Part shown: positions 1 to 8,874 of the stretch, one piece after another
Position numbering within the stretch: position 1 is the stretch's first letter
Layout: every line of letters begins with the position of its first letter
DNA from: Bifidobacterium hapali
GTDB lineage: Bacteria > Actinomycetota > Actinomycetes > Actinomycetales > Bifidobacteriaceae
Reading direction: 5' to 3'
Length of the DNA stretch: 64,000 nt
Assembly: GCF_002259755.1 (NCBI RefSeq)
Contig: NZ_MWWY01000024.1
Coordinates: forward strand, 22,437 to 86,436
Notes under the pieces: generated by a model
Databases searched by the model: none
Seen by the model: the letters and a program-made list of their open reading frames with translations, nothing else
What the model was told of the DNA's origin: nothing
Program-made: the position numbers and the translations under genes

Positions 1-903
1 TTCGCCGATAATCTTGCGCTTGCGTTCTGGTTCTGAGACGCCTTTAAGCGCGGTGAGGAAGTCGTCGGCCGCGTCGACGGTGATGAGTCGAATACCGGTT
101 GCGGCAACGAAATCATGCTTGACCTGTTCGACTTCACCTTTGCGCAGCAGACCGTGGTCGACGAACACACAAGTGAGCTGGTCGCCGATTGCTTTGTGCA
201 CGAGTGCTGCGGCAACAGCAGAATCAACGCCACCGGAAAGACCGCAAATGACTTCCGCATCGCCAACCTGTTCGCGGATTTTCTTGACCTGATCTTCGAT
301 GATGCTGGATGCGTCCCAGTCGTTGGGCAGTCCGGCGCACTTGTGGAGGAAGGTTTCGATGAGCTGCTGGCCCATCGGTGTGTGCTTGACTTCCGGGTGC
401 CACTGTACGCCGTAGAGCTTGCGGGATTCGTCTTGCATGGCGGCTACAGGTGCGCCTTCGGTGTGAGCGAGGACTTCAAATCCTTCAGGAGCGGTTTTAA
501 CGGCAACTCCGTGGCTCATCCACGTGTTCTGCTCGGATGGTGAACCGGCGAGTAGGCCGTCGGCGTGATCGATGGTAGTTTCTGTTTTACCGTATTCGCC
601 GAGAGCCGCTTTGTCGACGTCAGCGCCGAGCGCGTAAGCCATAGCTTGGAATCCGTAGCAGATACCGAGCACGGGGACACCAGCGTCGAACAACTTTGTA
701 TCAACGCGTGGAGCGCCCGGTTCAAATACGGAGGCAGGGCCGCCGGACAGGATGATGGCCTTGGGATCTTTGGCGAGGATCTCGTTGACGGGCATGGAGT
801 GGGGCACGAGCTCGGAGTAAACGCCGGCTTCGCGCACGCGTCGCGCGATAAGTTGGGCGTACTGGGCTCCGAAGTCAACGACGAGCACAGGACCTGTTGC
901 CAT
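1..903 (-). CDS. guaA: GMP synthase (glutamine-hydrolysing), C-terminus off the left edge
   Basis: The protein converts XMP to GMP in purine biosynthesis, using ammonia from glutamine. The visible part begins [20 protein letters not shown]. It contains the class I glutamine amidotransferase oxyanion segment (LSGGPASVF) and the nucleophile-Cys motif [11 protein letters not shown] near residues 80-90. Close to the window edge it reaches the ATP-pyrophosphatase P-loop [11 protein letters not shown], which marks the start of the synthetase domain. About 300 of the roughly 520 residues usual for GuaA are present; the rest lies to the left of position 1. The ATG at 903 follows a purine-rich GGGAGAATTC on the minus strand. 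The gene is divergent from xfp, sharing a 465-bp intergenic region. Confidence 0.96.
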   Translation of the reverse strand, partial: MATGPVLVVDFGAQYAQLIARRVREAGVYSELVPHSMPVNEILAKDPKAIILSGGPASVFEPGAPRVDTKLFDAGVPVLGICYGFQAMAYALGADVDKAALGEYGKTETTIDHADGLLAGSPSEQNTWMSHGVAVKTAPEGFEVLAHTEGAPVAAMQDESRKLYGVQWHPEVKHTPMGQQLIETFLHKCAGLPNDWDASSIIEDQVKKIREQVGDAEVICGLSGGVDSAVAAALVHKAIGDQLTCVFVDHGLLRKGEVEQVKHDFVAATGIRLITVDAADDFLTALKGVSEPERKRKIIGE

Positions 904-1368
904 GAATTCTCCCTTATATATGCAAGATGAGCTACGGATAATTACCAGTCCATTGTGACGGCGTAAGGCGACATTGCGTGTGTGAATTGGTGTATTGGCT
1001 TATATTGGTTTGTATTAGTCATAAATGTGACATCACGTTATGTTCAGTTGAACAACACGCGCGTGTCTGGTGATGGAAACGAACGTAGCGAAACGGTTCG
1101 AATCGTTGGTTTCGCTGGAATTTTGCCGTTTCTGGGTTACTGGAAGGTAAAGTGTGTGTTCACAAAACAACCATGAAAAGAAAACAAAAGAGGAAATTTT
1201 TATAACAATTTCGAACACACATGAAAAAAATCGGTCAAAAGTCGGGCTTCGATCGTATGATGCCAAGTGATTGGGATTGAGCACGGCTGAATCGCAAGGT
1301 GCGGCACGGCTCATGACCTACCGATAACAACCAATCGCACGATATAGTGCAGGAGTACAGGAGTACAT
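904..1368. promoter_or_regulatory. guaA/xfp divergent intergenic region with operator-like palindrome and doubled Shine-Dalgarno
   Basis: This gap holds no convincing gene. AACGGTTCGAATCGTT at 1092-1107 is a 16-bp near-palindrome (AACG-N-TTCGAA-N-CGTT) nested in a longer stem formed by AGCGAAAC (1087-1094) and GTTTCGCT (1109-1116). A second inverted pair, GTGTGTTC near 1152 and GAACACAC near 1213, brackets an A-rich stretch. Just before the xfp start, AGGAGTAC occurs twice (1351-1358 and 1359-1366), giving two overlapping Shine-Dalgarno cores 13 and 5 nt from the ATG. Promoter hexamers cannot be assigned with confidence. The palindrome has the look of a LacI-family operator, which is inference. 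Confidence 0.5.
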
Positions 1369-3846
1369 ATGACGAGTCCTGTTATTGGCACCCCTTGGAA
1401 GAAGCTCAACGCTCCGGTTTCCGAGGAAGCCCTCGAAGGCGTTGACAAGTACTGGCGCGCCGCCAACTACCTTTCTATTGGCCAGATTTATCTGCGTTCC
1501 AACCCGCTGATGAAGGCTCCCTTCACCCGTGACGATGTTAAGCACCGTCTGGTCGGCCACTGGGGCACCACTCCGGGTCTGAACTTCCTCATCGGTCACA
1601 TCAACCGTTTCATCGCTGACCACGGCCAGAACACCGTGATCATCATGGGCCCGGGCCACGGTGGCCCGGCTGGTACCTCCCAGTCCTACCTGGACGGCAC
1701 CTACACCGAGACCTTCCCGAAGATCACCAAGGATGAGGCTGGTCTGCAGAAGTTCTTCCGTCAGTTCTCCTACCCGGGCGGCATCCCGTCCCACTTCGCT
1801 CCGGAGACCCCGGGCTCCATCCACGAAGGTGGCGAGCTGGGTTACGCTCTGTCCCACGCTTACGGCGCAATCATGGACAACCCGAGCCTGTTCGTGCCGG
1901 CTATCGTCGGCGACGGCGAAGCTGAGACCGGCCCGTTGGCTACCGGTTGGCAGTCCAACAAGCTCGTGAACCCGCGCACCGATGGTATCGTTCTGCCGAT
2001 CCTGCACCTCAACGGCTACAAGATCGCCAACCCGACCATCCTGTCCCGCATTTCCGACGAAGAGCTCCACGAGTTCTTCCACGGCATGGGCTACGAGCCG
2101 TACGAGTTCGTTGCTGGCTTCGACGATGAGGATCACATGTCCATCCACCGTCGTTTCGCCGAGCTGTGGGAGACCATCTGGGACGAGATCTGCGACATCA
2201 AGGCAACCGCCCAGACCGACAACGTGCATCGTCCGTTCTACCCGATGCTCATCTTCCGCACCCCGAAGGGTTGGACCTGCCCGAAGTACATCGACGGCAA
2301 GAAGACCGAAGGTTCTTGGCGTTCTCACCAGGTGCCGCTGGCTTCCGCTCGCGATACCGAGGCTCACTTCGAAGTCCTCAAGAACTGGCTCGAGTCCTAC
2401 AAGCCGGAAGAGCTGTTCGACGAGAACGGTGCTGTGAAGGACGACGTTGTTGCCTTCATGCCGAAGGGCGAACTGCGCATTGGCGCCAACCCGAACGCTA
2501 ACGGTGGTGTGATTCGCGACGACCTGAAGCTGCCGAACATCGAAGACTACGCCGTCAAGGAAGTCGAGAAGTATGGCCACGGCTGGGGCCAGCTTGAAGC
2601 TACCCGTACCCTCGGTGTGTACACCCGTGACATCATCAAGAACAACCCGCATGACTTCCGTATCTTCGGACCGGATGAGACTGCTTCCAACCGTCTGCAG
2701 GCTTCCTACGAAGTCACCAACAAGCAGTGGGATGCCGGCTACATCTCTGACGAGGTTGACGAGCATATGCACGTCTCCGGTCAGGTTGTCGAGCAGCTGT
2801 CCGAGCACCAGATGGAAGGCTTCCTCGAGGGCTACCTGCTGACCGGCCGTCACGGCATCTGGAGCTCCTACGAGTCCTTCGTGCACGTGATCGACTCCAT
2901 GCTCAACCAGCACGCCAAGTGGCTTGAGGCTACCGTCCGCGAGATCCCGTGGCGTAAGCCGATCGCTTCCATGAACCTGCTCGTCTCCTCTCACGTGTGG
3001 CGTCAGGATCACAACGGCTTCTCGCACCAGGACCCGGGTGTCACCTCCCTGCTGCTGAACAAGTGCTTCCACAACGATCACGTCATCGGCATCTACTTCG
3101 CCACCGATGCGAACATGCTGCTGGCTATCGCTGAGAAGTGCTACAAGTCCACCAACAAGATCAACGCCATCATCGCTGGCAAGCAGCCGGCCGCCACGTG
3201 GCTGTCCCTCGACGAAGCTCGCGCTGAGCTCGAGAAGGGTGCTGCCGCTTGGGATTGGGCTTCCACCGCGAAGACCAACGATGAAGCCGAGATCGTCCTT
3301 GCCGCTGCTGGCGATGTCCCGACTCAGGAGATCATGGCCGCTTCCGACAAGCTCAAGGCTATGGGCATCAAGTTCAAGGTTGTCAACGTGGTGGATCTGC
3401 TCGCTCTGCAGTCCGCTAAGGAGAACGACGAAGCCCTCTCCAACGAGGAGTTCGCTGACATCTTCACCGCTGACAAGCCGGTCCTGTTCGCATACCACTC
3501 CTACGCACACGACGTGCGTGGCCTGATCTACGATCGCCCGAACCACGACAACTTCAACGTCCACGGCTACGAGGAGGAAGGCTCCACCACCACCCCGTAC
3601 GACATGGTTCGCGTGAACGAGATCGATCGTTACGAGCTGACCGCTGAGGCTCTGCGCATGATCGACGCCGACAAGTACGCCGACAAGATCAACGAGCTCG
3701 AAGCCTTCCGTCAGGAAGCCTTCCAGTTCGCAGTCGATAACGGCTACGATCACCCGGATTACACCGACTGGGTGTACTCCGGCCTGAACACCGACGAGAA
3801 GGGTGCTGTCACCGCTACCGCTGCAACCGCTGGCGACAACGAGTGA
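1369..3846 (+). CDS. xfp: xylulose-5-phosphate/fructose-6-phosphate phosphoketolase
   Basis: This is the thiamine-diphosphate enzyme of the bifid shunt. It cleaves fructose-6-P to acetyl-P and erythrose-4-P, and xylulose-5-P to acetyl-P and glyceraldehyde-3-P, in the cytoplasm. The 825 residues match the family length. Family signatures are visible: GPGHGGPAG near residue 92, the diphosphate/Mg-binding run [14 protein letters not shown] near 183-196, and [12 protein letters not shown] near 546-557. Codon use is strongly biased to a few codons, unlike most neighbours, which fits one of the most highly expressed proteins in bifidobacteria. The start has a good AGGAG 5 nt upstream. The gene is monocistronic and ends at a 14-bp stem-loop. 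Confidence 0.98.
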   Translation: MTSPVIGTPWKKLNAPVSEEALEGVDKYWRAANYLSIGQIYLRSNPLMKAPFTRDDVKHRLVGHWGTTPGLNFLIGHINRFIADHGQNTVIIMGPGHGGPAGTSQSYLDGTYTETFPKITKDEAGLQKFFRQFSYPGGIPSHFAPETPGSIHEGGELGYALSHAYGAIMDNPSLFVPAIVGDGEAETGPLATGWQSNKLVNPRTDGIVLPILHLNGYKIANPTILSRISDEELHEFFHGMGYEPYEFVAGFDDEDHMSIHRRFAELWETIWDEICDIKATAQTDNVHRPFYPMLIFRTPKGWTCPKYIDGKKTEGSWRSHQVPLASARDTEAHFEVLKNWLESYKPEELFDENGAVKDDVVAFMPKGELRIGANPNANGGVIRDDLKLPNIEDYAVKEVEKYGHGWGQLEATRTLGVYTRDIIKNNPHDFRIFGPDETASNRLQASYEVTNKQWDAGYISDEVDEHMHVSGQVVEQLSEHQMEGFLEGYLLTGRHGIWSSYESFVHVIDSMLNQHAKWLEATVREIPWRKPIASMNLLVSSHVWRQDHNGFSHQDPGVTSLLLNKCFHNDHVIGIYFATDANMLLAIAEKCYKSTNKINAIIAGKQPAATWLSLDEARAELEKGAAAWDWASTAKTNDEAEIVLAAAGDVPTQEIMAASDKLKAMGIKFKVVNVVDLLALQSAKENDEALSNEEFADIFTADKPVLFAYHSYAHDVRGLIYDRPNHDNFNVHGYEEEGSTTTPYDMVRVNEIDRYELTAEALRMIDADKYADKINELEAFRQEAFQFAVDNGYDHPDYTDWVYSGLNTDEKGAVTATAATAGDNE

Positions 3847-3879
3847 TAATAGCCTGATCGCTAGGTCATAAAGGTATTC

Positions 3880-3912
3880 GATGGCCCAGAGGCTTCGTGC
3901 CTCTGGGCCATC
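3880..3912 (+). terminator. stem-loop terminator after xfp
   Basis: A perfect 14-bp stem (GATGGCCCAGAGGC with its complement) encloses the loop TTCGT, 33 bp after the xfp stop. There is no clear T-tract, so termination efficiency cannot be judged from sequence. Confidence 0.75.
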
Positions 3913-4093
3913 GTGTATGTGCAGACAGTAATCGCACAGTAATCAACTGTTATGATGCAGTGTTCCTCATGCACAGTTCTTGATATGCAGTATTGATACG
4001 ACACGGCACGATGACAATAACTACGTAGTCAATGGTTCGACTACAATCAGAATCGTTGTTGCTCGCCCTCGAAGAAGAAGGAACTGATCCGCA

Positions 4094-5146
4094 TTGGACG
4101 TGTCCTTGTCGTATTTCATCCAACAGGTGCTTACCAACCCAGCGTTAGCTGTAACAACGTTGCTAACGCTCGGCGTCATCTTTGTCAACGGATGGACTGA
4201 TGCGCCTAACGCCATCGCAACTTGTGTGACAACGCGATGCATGCGCGTGCGCTCAGCGGTTATTATGGCGGCGATATTCAATTTTCTTGGCGTGCTTATT
4301 ATGACGCAGCTTAATGCGTCAGTTGCTTCGACCATTTCAAATATGGTTGACTTCGGCGGTGATACCCATGCGGCACTCATCGCATTGTGCGCAGCGTTAT
4401 TCTCCATTGTTATCTATAGCGTTGGAGCTTCGTTGCTGGGCATTCCCACGTCGGAAAGTCACAGTCTTATCGCGGGTCTTTCCGGTGCTGCTATTGCCAT
4501 ACAAGGCGGTATGGAAGGCATCAACATAGGCGAGTGGGTTAAAGTACTCTATGGCTTAGTCGCAAGCCTTGTCATCGGGTTCGGCATGGGTTGGATAGTG
4601 TGTAAAGCGGTCACTCTATTGTGCGCGAATCTTGACCGCAGACGTGCCAACGGATTTTTCACCTATGCGCAAGTGGTTGGAGCCGCAGCCATGAGTTTTA
4701 TGCATGGTGCGCAAGATGGACAAAAGTTTATCGGCGTGCTCTTTCTCGGCATGGCATTTTGTGCGGGACAATCATCTGTCGCCAACGTGATCATTCCGTT
4801 GTGGCTCATGATTCTCTGCAGCATCATTATGGGCGTCGGCACGTCGGTCGGGGGAGAGCGGATTATCAAATCTGTTGGCATGGACATGGTCAAACTGGAG
4901 AAATATCAAGGATTTTCTGCTGATCTTTCCAGCGCCCTGTGCCTGTTAGTAATGACGGTCCTAGGCATACCAGTTTCTACCACACATACTAAAACCAGCG
5001 CCATCATGGGAGTCGGCGCCGTACGTCGATTGTCCGCCATCAATTTTGCTGTAGTACGCGACATGATGCTCACATGGGTATTCACTTTTCCCGGGTGTGG
5101 CATGATCAGCTTCGTTATGGCCAAACTGTTCATGCTCGTGTTCTAA
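4094..5146 (+). CDS. pit: PiT-family inorganic phosphate transporter
   Basis: A 350-residue polytopic membrane protein of the PiT family, predicted to import phosphate by cation symport. Both family signatures are present: NGWTDAPNAIAT near residue 36 and HGAQDGQKFIG near 206, each in one of the two inverted halves. About ten hydrophobic segments are visible. The first in-frame start is TTG at 4094, preceded by an AAGAAGGAA purine run about 10 nt upstream; an in-frame TGA at 4085 excludes anything earlier, and a GTG at 4100 is the alternative. The next gene is a DUF47 protein, the usual partner of PiT transporters. The specific ion coupled is not visible from sequence. Confidence 0.92.
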   Translation: MDVSLSYFIQQVLTNPALAVTTLLTLGVIFVNGWTDAPNAIATCVTTRCMRVRSAVIMAAIFNFLGVLIMTQLNASVASTISNMVDFGGDTHAALIALCAALFSIVIYSVGASLLGIPTSESHSLIAGLSGAAIAIQGGMEGINIGEWVKVLYGLVASLVIGFGMGWIVCKAVTLLCANLDRRRANGFFTYAQVVGAAAMSFMHGAQDGQKFIGVLFLGMAFCAGQSSVANVIIPLWLMILCSIIMGVGTSVGGERIIKSVGMDMVKLEKYQGFSADLSSALCLLVMTVLGIPVSTTHTKTSAIMGVGAVRRLSAINFAVVRDMMLTWVFTFPGCGMISFVMAKLFMLVF

Positions 5147-5170
5147 CCGTACTGATCTAACCGTACTGAT
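5143..5170 (+). repeat. 14-bp perfect tandem repeat spanning the pit stop codon
   Basis: CTAACCGTACTGAT occurs twice head to tail at 5143-5156 and 5157-5170. The first copy contains the TAA stop of the phosphate transporter. It lies in the short gap before the ribosome binding site of the DUF47 gene and probably reflects replication slippage. Confidence 0.8.
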
Positions 5171-5189
5171 ACGTGTAAGGAGGATACCC

Positions 5190-5813
5190 ATGACACGAAA
5201 AAATGATTCATTTTATTTCAACGGGTTCGCTCGTAGTGCTCATTGCGCGTGTGAAGCAGCTCGTTTGCTTCACGATACTATGCATGACTATGATCCTGCT
5301 CTGTTGCGTGAACGAATGGATGCTATGCATCGCATTGAGCAAGCGGCTGATGAAGTACGGCACGAGATGATGGATGAGTTAGTCACTGCATTCATTACGC
5401 CTTTTGACCGTGAAGACATTGCTCAGTTAAGCTACGTACTTGACGATGTGACTGACAGTATCGAAGGCGTGCTCGACCGTCTGTATTATGACAACGTGAC
5501 CGTTATGCGTCAAGATGCGATCGAAATGACGGATATGATCGTGCGAGCCTGTGAACAAATCAAAGAACTCATGAGTGAGCTACCCAAGTTCAAACGTTCC
5601 GCATCATTGAGAGAACGCGTGTTTTCAATCAACACGATTGAAACAGACGCGGACCATATGTTCATCACGGCGATGCGCACTTTGCACACTACTAGTAATG
5701 ATGCTTTGCAAGTGTTTGCATGGCATGACGTGTATCGTCATCTTGAGCAGTGTGCTGATGACTGCGAACGTGTTGCCAATACTGTTGACAGTATTGTGAT
5801 GAAGAACAGCTGA
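5190..5813 (+). CDS. DUF47/PhoU-like phosphate transport accessory protein
   Basis: The 207-residue protein belongs to the DUF47 (PF01865) family of PhoU-like all-alpha proteins encoded next to PiT transporters. It is rich in acidic and His residues spaced along helices, for example RMDAMHRIEQAADEVRHEM near residue 45 and SINTIETDADHMF near 150. These are the kind of E/D-x-x-x-D metal-ligand patterns seen in PhoU bundles. An excellent AAGGAGG at 5177-5183 precedes the ATG. The gene lies 43 bp after pit and is most likely cotranscribed, acting as a cytoplasmic regulator or coupling partner of the transporter. That role is inferred from family and position. Confidence 0.88.
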   Translation: MTRKNDSFYFNGFARSAHCACEAARLLHDTMHDYDPALLRERMDAMHRIEQAADEVRHEMMDELVTAFITPFDREDIAQLSYVLDDVTDSIEGVLDRLYYDNVTVMRQDAIEMTDMIVRACEQIKELMSELPKFKRSASLRERVFSINTIETDADHMFITAMRTLHTTSNDALQVFAWHDVYRHLEQCADDCERVANTVDSIVMKNS

Positions 5814-5830
5814 CATATTGCTGCAATGAA

Positions 5831-6472
5831 CTATCGGTGAGTATTGATCCATAGAATAGCGAGTTGCGTACGATTTGTCAGTCCCAGCTTATCTAACATA
5901 CTGCTGATACGGTTCCGTACGGTACCTTCGCTTAAGTAGAGCGTGGTCGCAATATCTCGGTTATCGAGTCCTTGCGCGACAAGTGATGCGATTGCACGAT
6001 CACGCTCACTGAGAATATCAAATACTTGCGGATCGGTGTCATGACTGATCGTCGTGTCATCGTGCCGAGCGAGTTTATCTAATACGTCAGCGCCGAGTAC
6101 GATTTGCCCAGCCATCACTGCCTGTAATGCTGGAGCGACTGAAGCAACATCCTGTTTGATGAGATAGCCTTTCGCGCCGAGATCAATGGCTTGCGCAATA
6201 TATGCTCGGTCAGCAAACGTTGTGAGAAATAAAATACGTGCAGCGGGGTCTTGCGCAAGAATTGCTCGCGCCGCATCAAGACCGTTCGTACCAGGCATTT
6301 GAATATCAATAAGCAGCACATCAGGCCGACTTGATGGTGAAGCAAAATACTGACGTACAGCCGTGTCCCCATCGTTGGCAGTCCAGATCACATTTGCAGT
6401 ACTAGTTGCAGTCAGAATAGTTTGCAGTGACTGGCATACGATTGAATCATCATCTACGATTGCTGTTCTCAT
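5831..6472 (-). CDS. NarL/LuxR-family response regulator
   Basis: A 213-residue two-component response regulator. The N-terminal receiver has the acidic pair in IVDDDSI, the phospho-acceptor Asp in LLIDIQMPG near residue 57, the conserved Thr in LFLTTFAD and the conserved Lys in LIKQDV. The C-terminal LuxR helix-turn-helix is LSERDRAIASLVAQGLDN followed by SEGTVRNRISSMLDKLG. The ATG follows AAAGGGGAT on the minus strand. It sits 11 bp downstream of the histidine kinase gene and is clearly cotranscribed with it. The pair is divergent from a three-gene ABC-2 exporter that it may control. Confidence 0.95.
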   Translation of the reverse strand: MRTAIVDDDSIVCQSLQTILTATSTANVIWTANDGDTAVRQYFASPSSRPDVLLIDIQMPGTNGLDAARAILAQDPAARILFLTTFADRAYIAQAIDLGAKGYLIKQDVASVAPALQAVMAGQIVLGADVLDKLARHDDTTISHDTDPQVFDILSERDRAIASLVAQGLDNRDIATTLYLSEGTVRNRISSMLDKLGLTNRTQLAILWINTHR

Positions 6473-6483
6473 GATTATCCCCT

Positions 6484-7668
6484 TTAACCATTATTACCGC
6501 CGTTCAATGATGTATCTTGGCGATGTTTTGGCACAGTCACAAACACACGCCAACCTCCATCATACGGGCCGCAAGAAGCCATACCGGCAAGGGCTCGCAC
6601 TCGACTGTCAATATCCGCAAGACCCATGCCACGCATCGCATCATCGTCGTCAATCTGCTGCCGATCATCGTGCCGTGCAGGACCAGGATCTTGCACAACT
6701 AATTGCCATAATGCAGGAAATTCACGGATCGTTACACTTGCTGACGTTGCTCCACTATGCCGAACCACGTTCGATAATGATTCTCGAATCACCATCGAAA
6801 AGCATCGAGCGACCGCGGCAGGAGCGTCAGATACTTCATTAGAAAGCGTTACTGCAAAATCAGGTGACGCACTACCAACTGAGCGTACCGCATCTTCGAT
6901 TTGCGCAGCAAAATCAGTACCATCATCTGCCAAATCGTGCACAGAACGACGTACCATCGTCATCGCGGCAGAAGCAGTATCTGTCAACGCAGCAAACTCA
7001 TGTGCTGCTGTCTCATCTCCAGTCGCATCAGCCACAGCCTTACCAGCTTGCGCTTGCATAATCGCGCGTGTTAACAGATGTCCAACATTATCATGAATCT
7101 CACGCGCAATACGAGTACGCTCATTGAGCGTGGCCATACGCACCGACTGCGCGCGTTCCTCCTCGAACTCTGCTTTGCTACGACGTGACGTACGGGCTAA
7201 TGTACGTGCGTGATCTTGCACACGACGTAATTCATGACGAAACTGCGCAGTATCGTGGGATGATGATCCCCACGCGAAGCTAATCACAGTGACAACTGCA
7301 ATCACTACGATCGTACGATCAAACGCGGTTATACCATGCCACATGAGCGGCAAAACCCATATACAACGCGCAATCCACATCAACAGTGGAGCAAATGCAA
7401 TCTCATTGCGCACGGGCAAACGCGGCATGTCATACACCACCACAGGTAACAGTACACACCATGAACCGATCGGAATACACGCCATAATAATGATGATGAG
7501 CAGTATCCACGCTATACAACTGTATTTGTTGGTTTGATACAGCAGCCATTCAACAAGGCATGAGCATGAAATCACTGTCAATACGCCAATCAGCGTACTA
7601 ACGTCATCCGGGAACGTCAGTACCATTGCCAACAGTAACAGCAATGTTTTATCTATCAGCGATCGCAT
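6484..7668 (-). CDS. HisKA_3-type sensor histidine kinase
   Basis: A membrane sensor kinase of the NarX/LiaS/DesK type. Several hydrophobic segments occupy roughly residues 1-150. A basic, charged stretch follows, then the phosphorylation motif NERTRIAREIHDNVGH (acceptor His), and then a HATPase domain with N-box ESLSNVVRHSGAT and a final GMGLADIDSRV block. The G1 box reads VQDPGPA instead of the usual DnGxG, which is atypical. The open frame extends to 7794, but ATG 7668 has a strong GAGGGGGTGA 8 nt upstream, and the extra N-terminal residues look non-coding, so 7668 is preferred (394 aa). No ligand-binding domain is recognisable, so the signal is probably membrane-related. Confidence 0.92.
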   Translation of the reverse strand: MRSLIDKTLLLLLAMVLTFPDDVSTLIGVLTVISCSCLVEWLLYQTNKYSCIAWILLIIIIMACIPIGSWCVLLPVVVYDMPRLPVRNEIAFAPLLMWIARCIWVLPLMWHGITAFDRTIVVIAVVTVISFAWGSSSHDTAQFRHELRRVQDHARTLARTSRRSKAEFEEERAQSVRMATLNERTRIAREIHDNVGHLLTRAIMQAQAGKAVADATGDETAAHEFAALTDTASAAMTMVRRSVHDLADDGTDFAAQIEDAVRSVGSASPDFAVTLSNEVSDAPAAVARCFSMVIRESLSNVVRHSGATSASVTIREFPALWQLVVQDPGPARHDDRQQIDDDDAMRGMGLADIDSRVRALAGMASCGPYDGGWRVFVTVPKHRQDTSLNGGNNG

Positions 7669-7788
7669 GCATTCACCCCCTCGCCTTTGTGCATTATGGT
7701 AGCCGGTCGGCGGGATGCGTGCGATTTGCGCACACAATCTCATCGCCTTGCCCAGCGTGCCGACACAGTATCGTAAGCACCGTATTCG

Positions 7789-7836
7789 TGACAAATGTCA
7801 TCGTATCGGCCGCAAAAAGTGACAAACGGCTATAGT
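7789..7836. promoter_or_regulatory. candidate operator between kinase and exporter operons
   Basis: The 220-bp divergent gap contains TGACAAATGTCA (7789-7800), a perfect inverted repeat of TGACA around AA. A further half site, TGACAAA, begins at 7820, followed by a TATAGT at 7831-7836 that could serve as a -10 box for the ABC operon. NarL-family regulators bind short inverted repeats, so this is a plausible site for the neighbouring response regulator. The assignment is inference. Confidence 0.4.
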
Positions 7837-7888
7837 ACAGCCGCTTACACACGTCGACAATAGAAGTATCGCACGGAAAGGAGCGAAC

Positions 7889-8833
7889 ATGACGACAGAA
7901 TCGGCCGTCACTGTATCGAAACTGGTCAAACGATACGGCGATATGATAGCCCTCGACGACTTCAATCTTGACGTGAAAACCGGTGAAATTTTTGGCCTGC
8001 TCGGACCAAACGGCTCCGGCAAAACCACTGCAATCAACTGCATTCTCGCACTACTGACTTACGATGCCGGCACCATTCGTGTATTCGGACAACCAATGAC
8101 CCCGAATTCGTACGCACTGAAACGCCGCATCGGCATCGTGCCACAAAACGTAGCCGTCTTCAACGAACTCACCGTGAGCGAAAACATCGACTATTTTTGC
8201 TCACTATACGTACCCAAAAAAGCCGAACGCGAGCCACTCGTCGAAGAAGCAATCGCTTTCGTCGGACTGCAAGACTTCCGTACATTCCGTCCCGGCAAAC
8301 TCTCCGGCGGTCTTCTCAGACGACTTAACATCGCCTGCGGCATCGCACACAAACCGGACCTCATCTTCTTCGACGAACCAACCGTAGCAGTCGACCCGCA
8401 AAGCCGAAACGCCATCCTCGAAGGCATCACACAGCTCAACAAAGCCGGCGCCACCGTAATCTACACCAGCCACTACATGGAAGAAGTCGAACAAATCTGC
8501 GACCGTATTCTCATCATGGATCACGGCAAGCATCTCGCACTCGGCACCGCCGACGAGCTCAAATCCATGATCGACACCGGCGAACGTATCACCATCGAAA
8601 CACTCGACCTGACCGACACAACGCTTGACAACGTTCGGGCCCTTGCCTTCGTCATCGAAGCCACATACAACGGCCGCGAACTGAACATACGCTGCCGGCG
8701 CGGCGACCACAATCTCGTAGACCTCCTCGGAATACTACACGGCGCTGGCGCAAACGTTGGTCATCTCACCAGCCAACCGCCCACGCTAAACGACGTCTTC
8801 CTTGAAATGACCGGCAAAGCGCTACGCGACTAA
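7889..8833 (+). CDS. ABC transporter ATP-binding subunit (ABC-2 exporter type)
   Basis: The 314-residue ATPase energises the two ABC-2 permeases that follow. Walker A is GPNGSGKTT near residue 39, the Q-loop is in VPQNVAVF, the signature is LSGGLLRRLNIA, Walker B is LIFFDEPT, and the switch His is in YTSHYMEE. The D-loop reads VAVDPQSR where relatives usually have VGVDPQSR. The C-terminal ~90 residues form the accessory region usual in drug/antibiotic-type ABC-2 ATPases. The ATG has GGAAAGGAG 6 nt upstream. Similar exporters are often controlled by an adjacent two-component system and move antimicrobial peptides, lipids or drugs; the substrate cannot be read from sequence. Confidence 0.94.
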   Translation: MTTESAVTVSKLVKRYGDMIALDDFNLDVKTGEIFGLLGPNGSGKTTAINCILALLTYDAGTIRVFGQPMTPNSYALKRRIGIVPQNVAVFNELTVSENIDYFCSLYVPKKAEREPLVEEAIAFVGLQDFRTFRPGKLSGGLLRRLNIACGIAHKPDLIFFDEPTVAVDPQSRNAILEGITQLNKAGATVIYTSHYMEEVEQICDRILIMDHGKHLALGTADELKSMIDTGERITIETLDLTDTTLDNVRALAFVIEATYNGRELNIRCRRGDHNLVDLLGILHGAGANVGHLTSQPPTLNDVFLEMTGKALRD

Positions 8834-8874
8834 CCGTGAACAACCGGAACACTAACCGGGAAAGGAGAACACGC

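Noticed and set aside
1318..3753. 811-residue open frame on the strand opposite to xfp
   Set aside because: It is a shadow produced by the strong codon bias of xfp. The translation is Val/Leu/Gly-rich with no domain pattern and no ribosome binding site.
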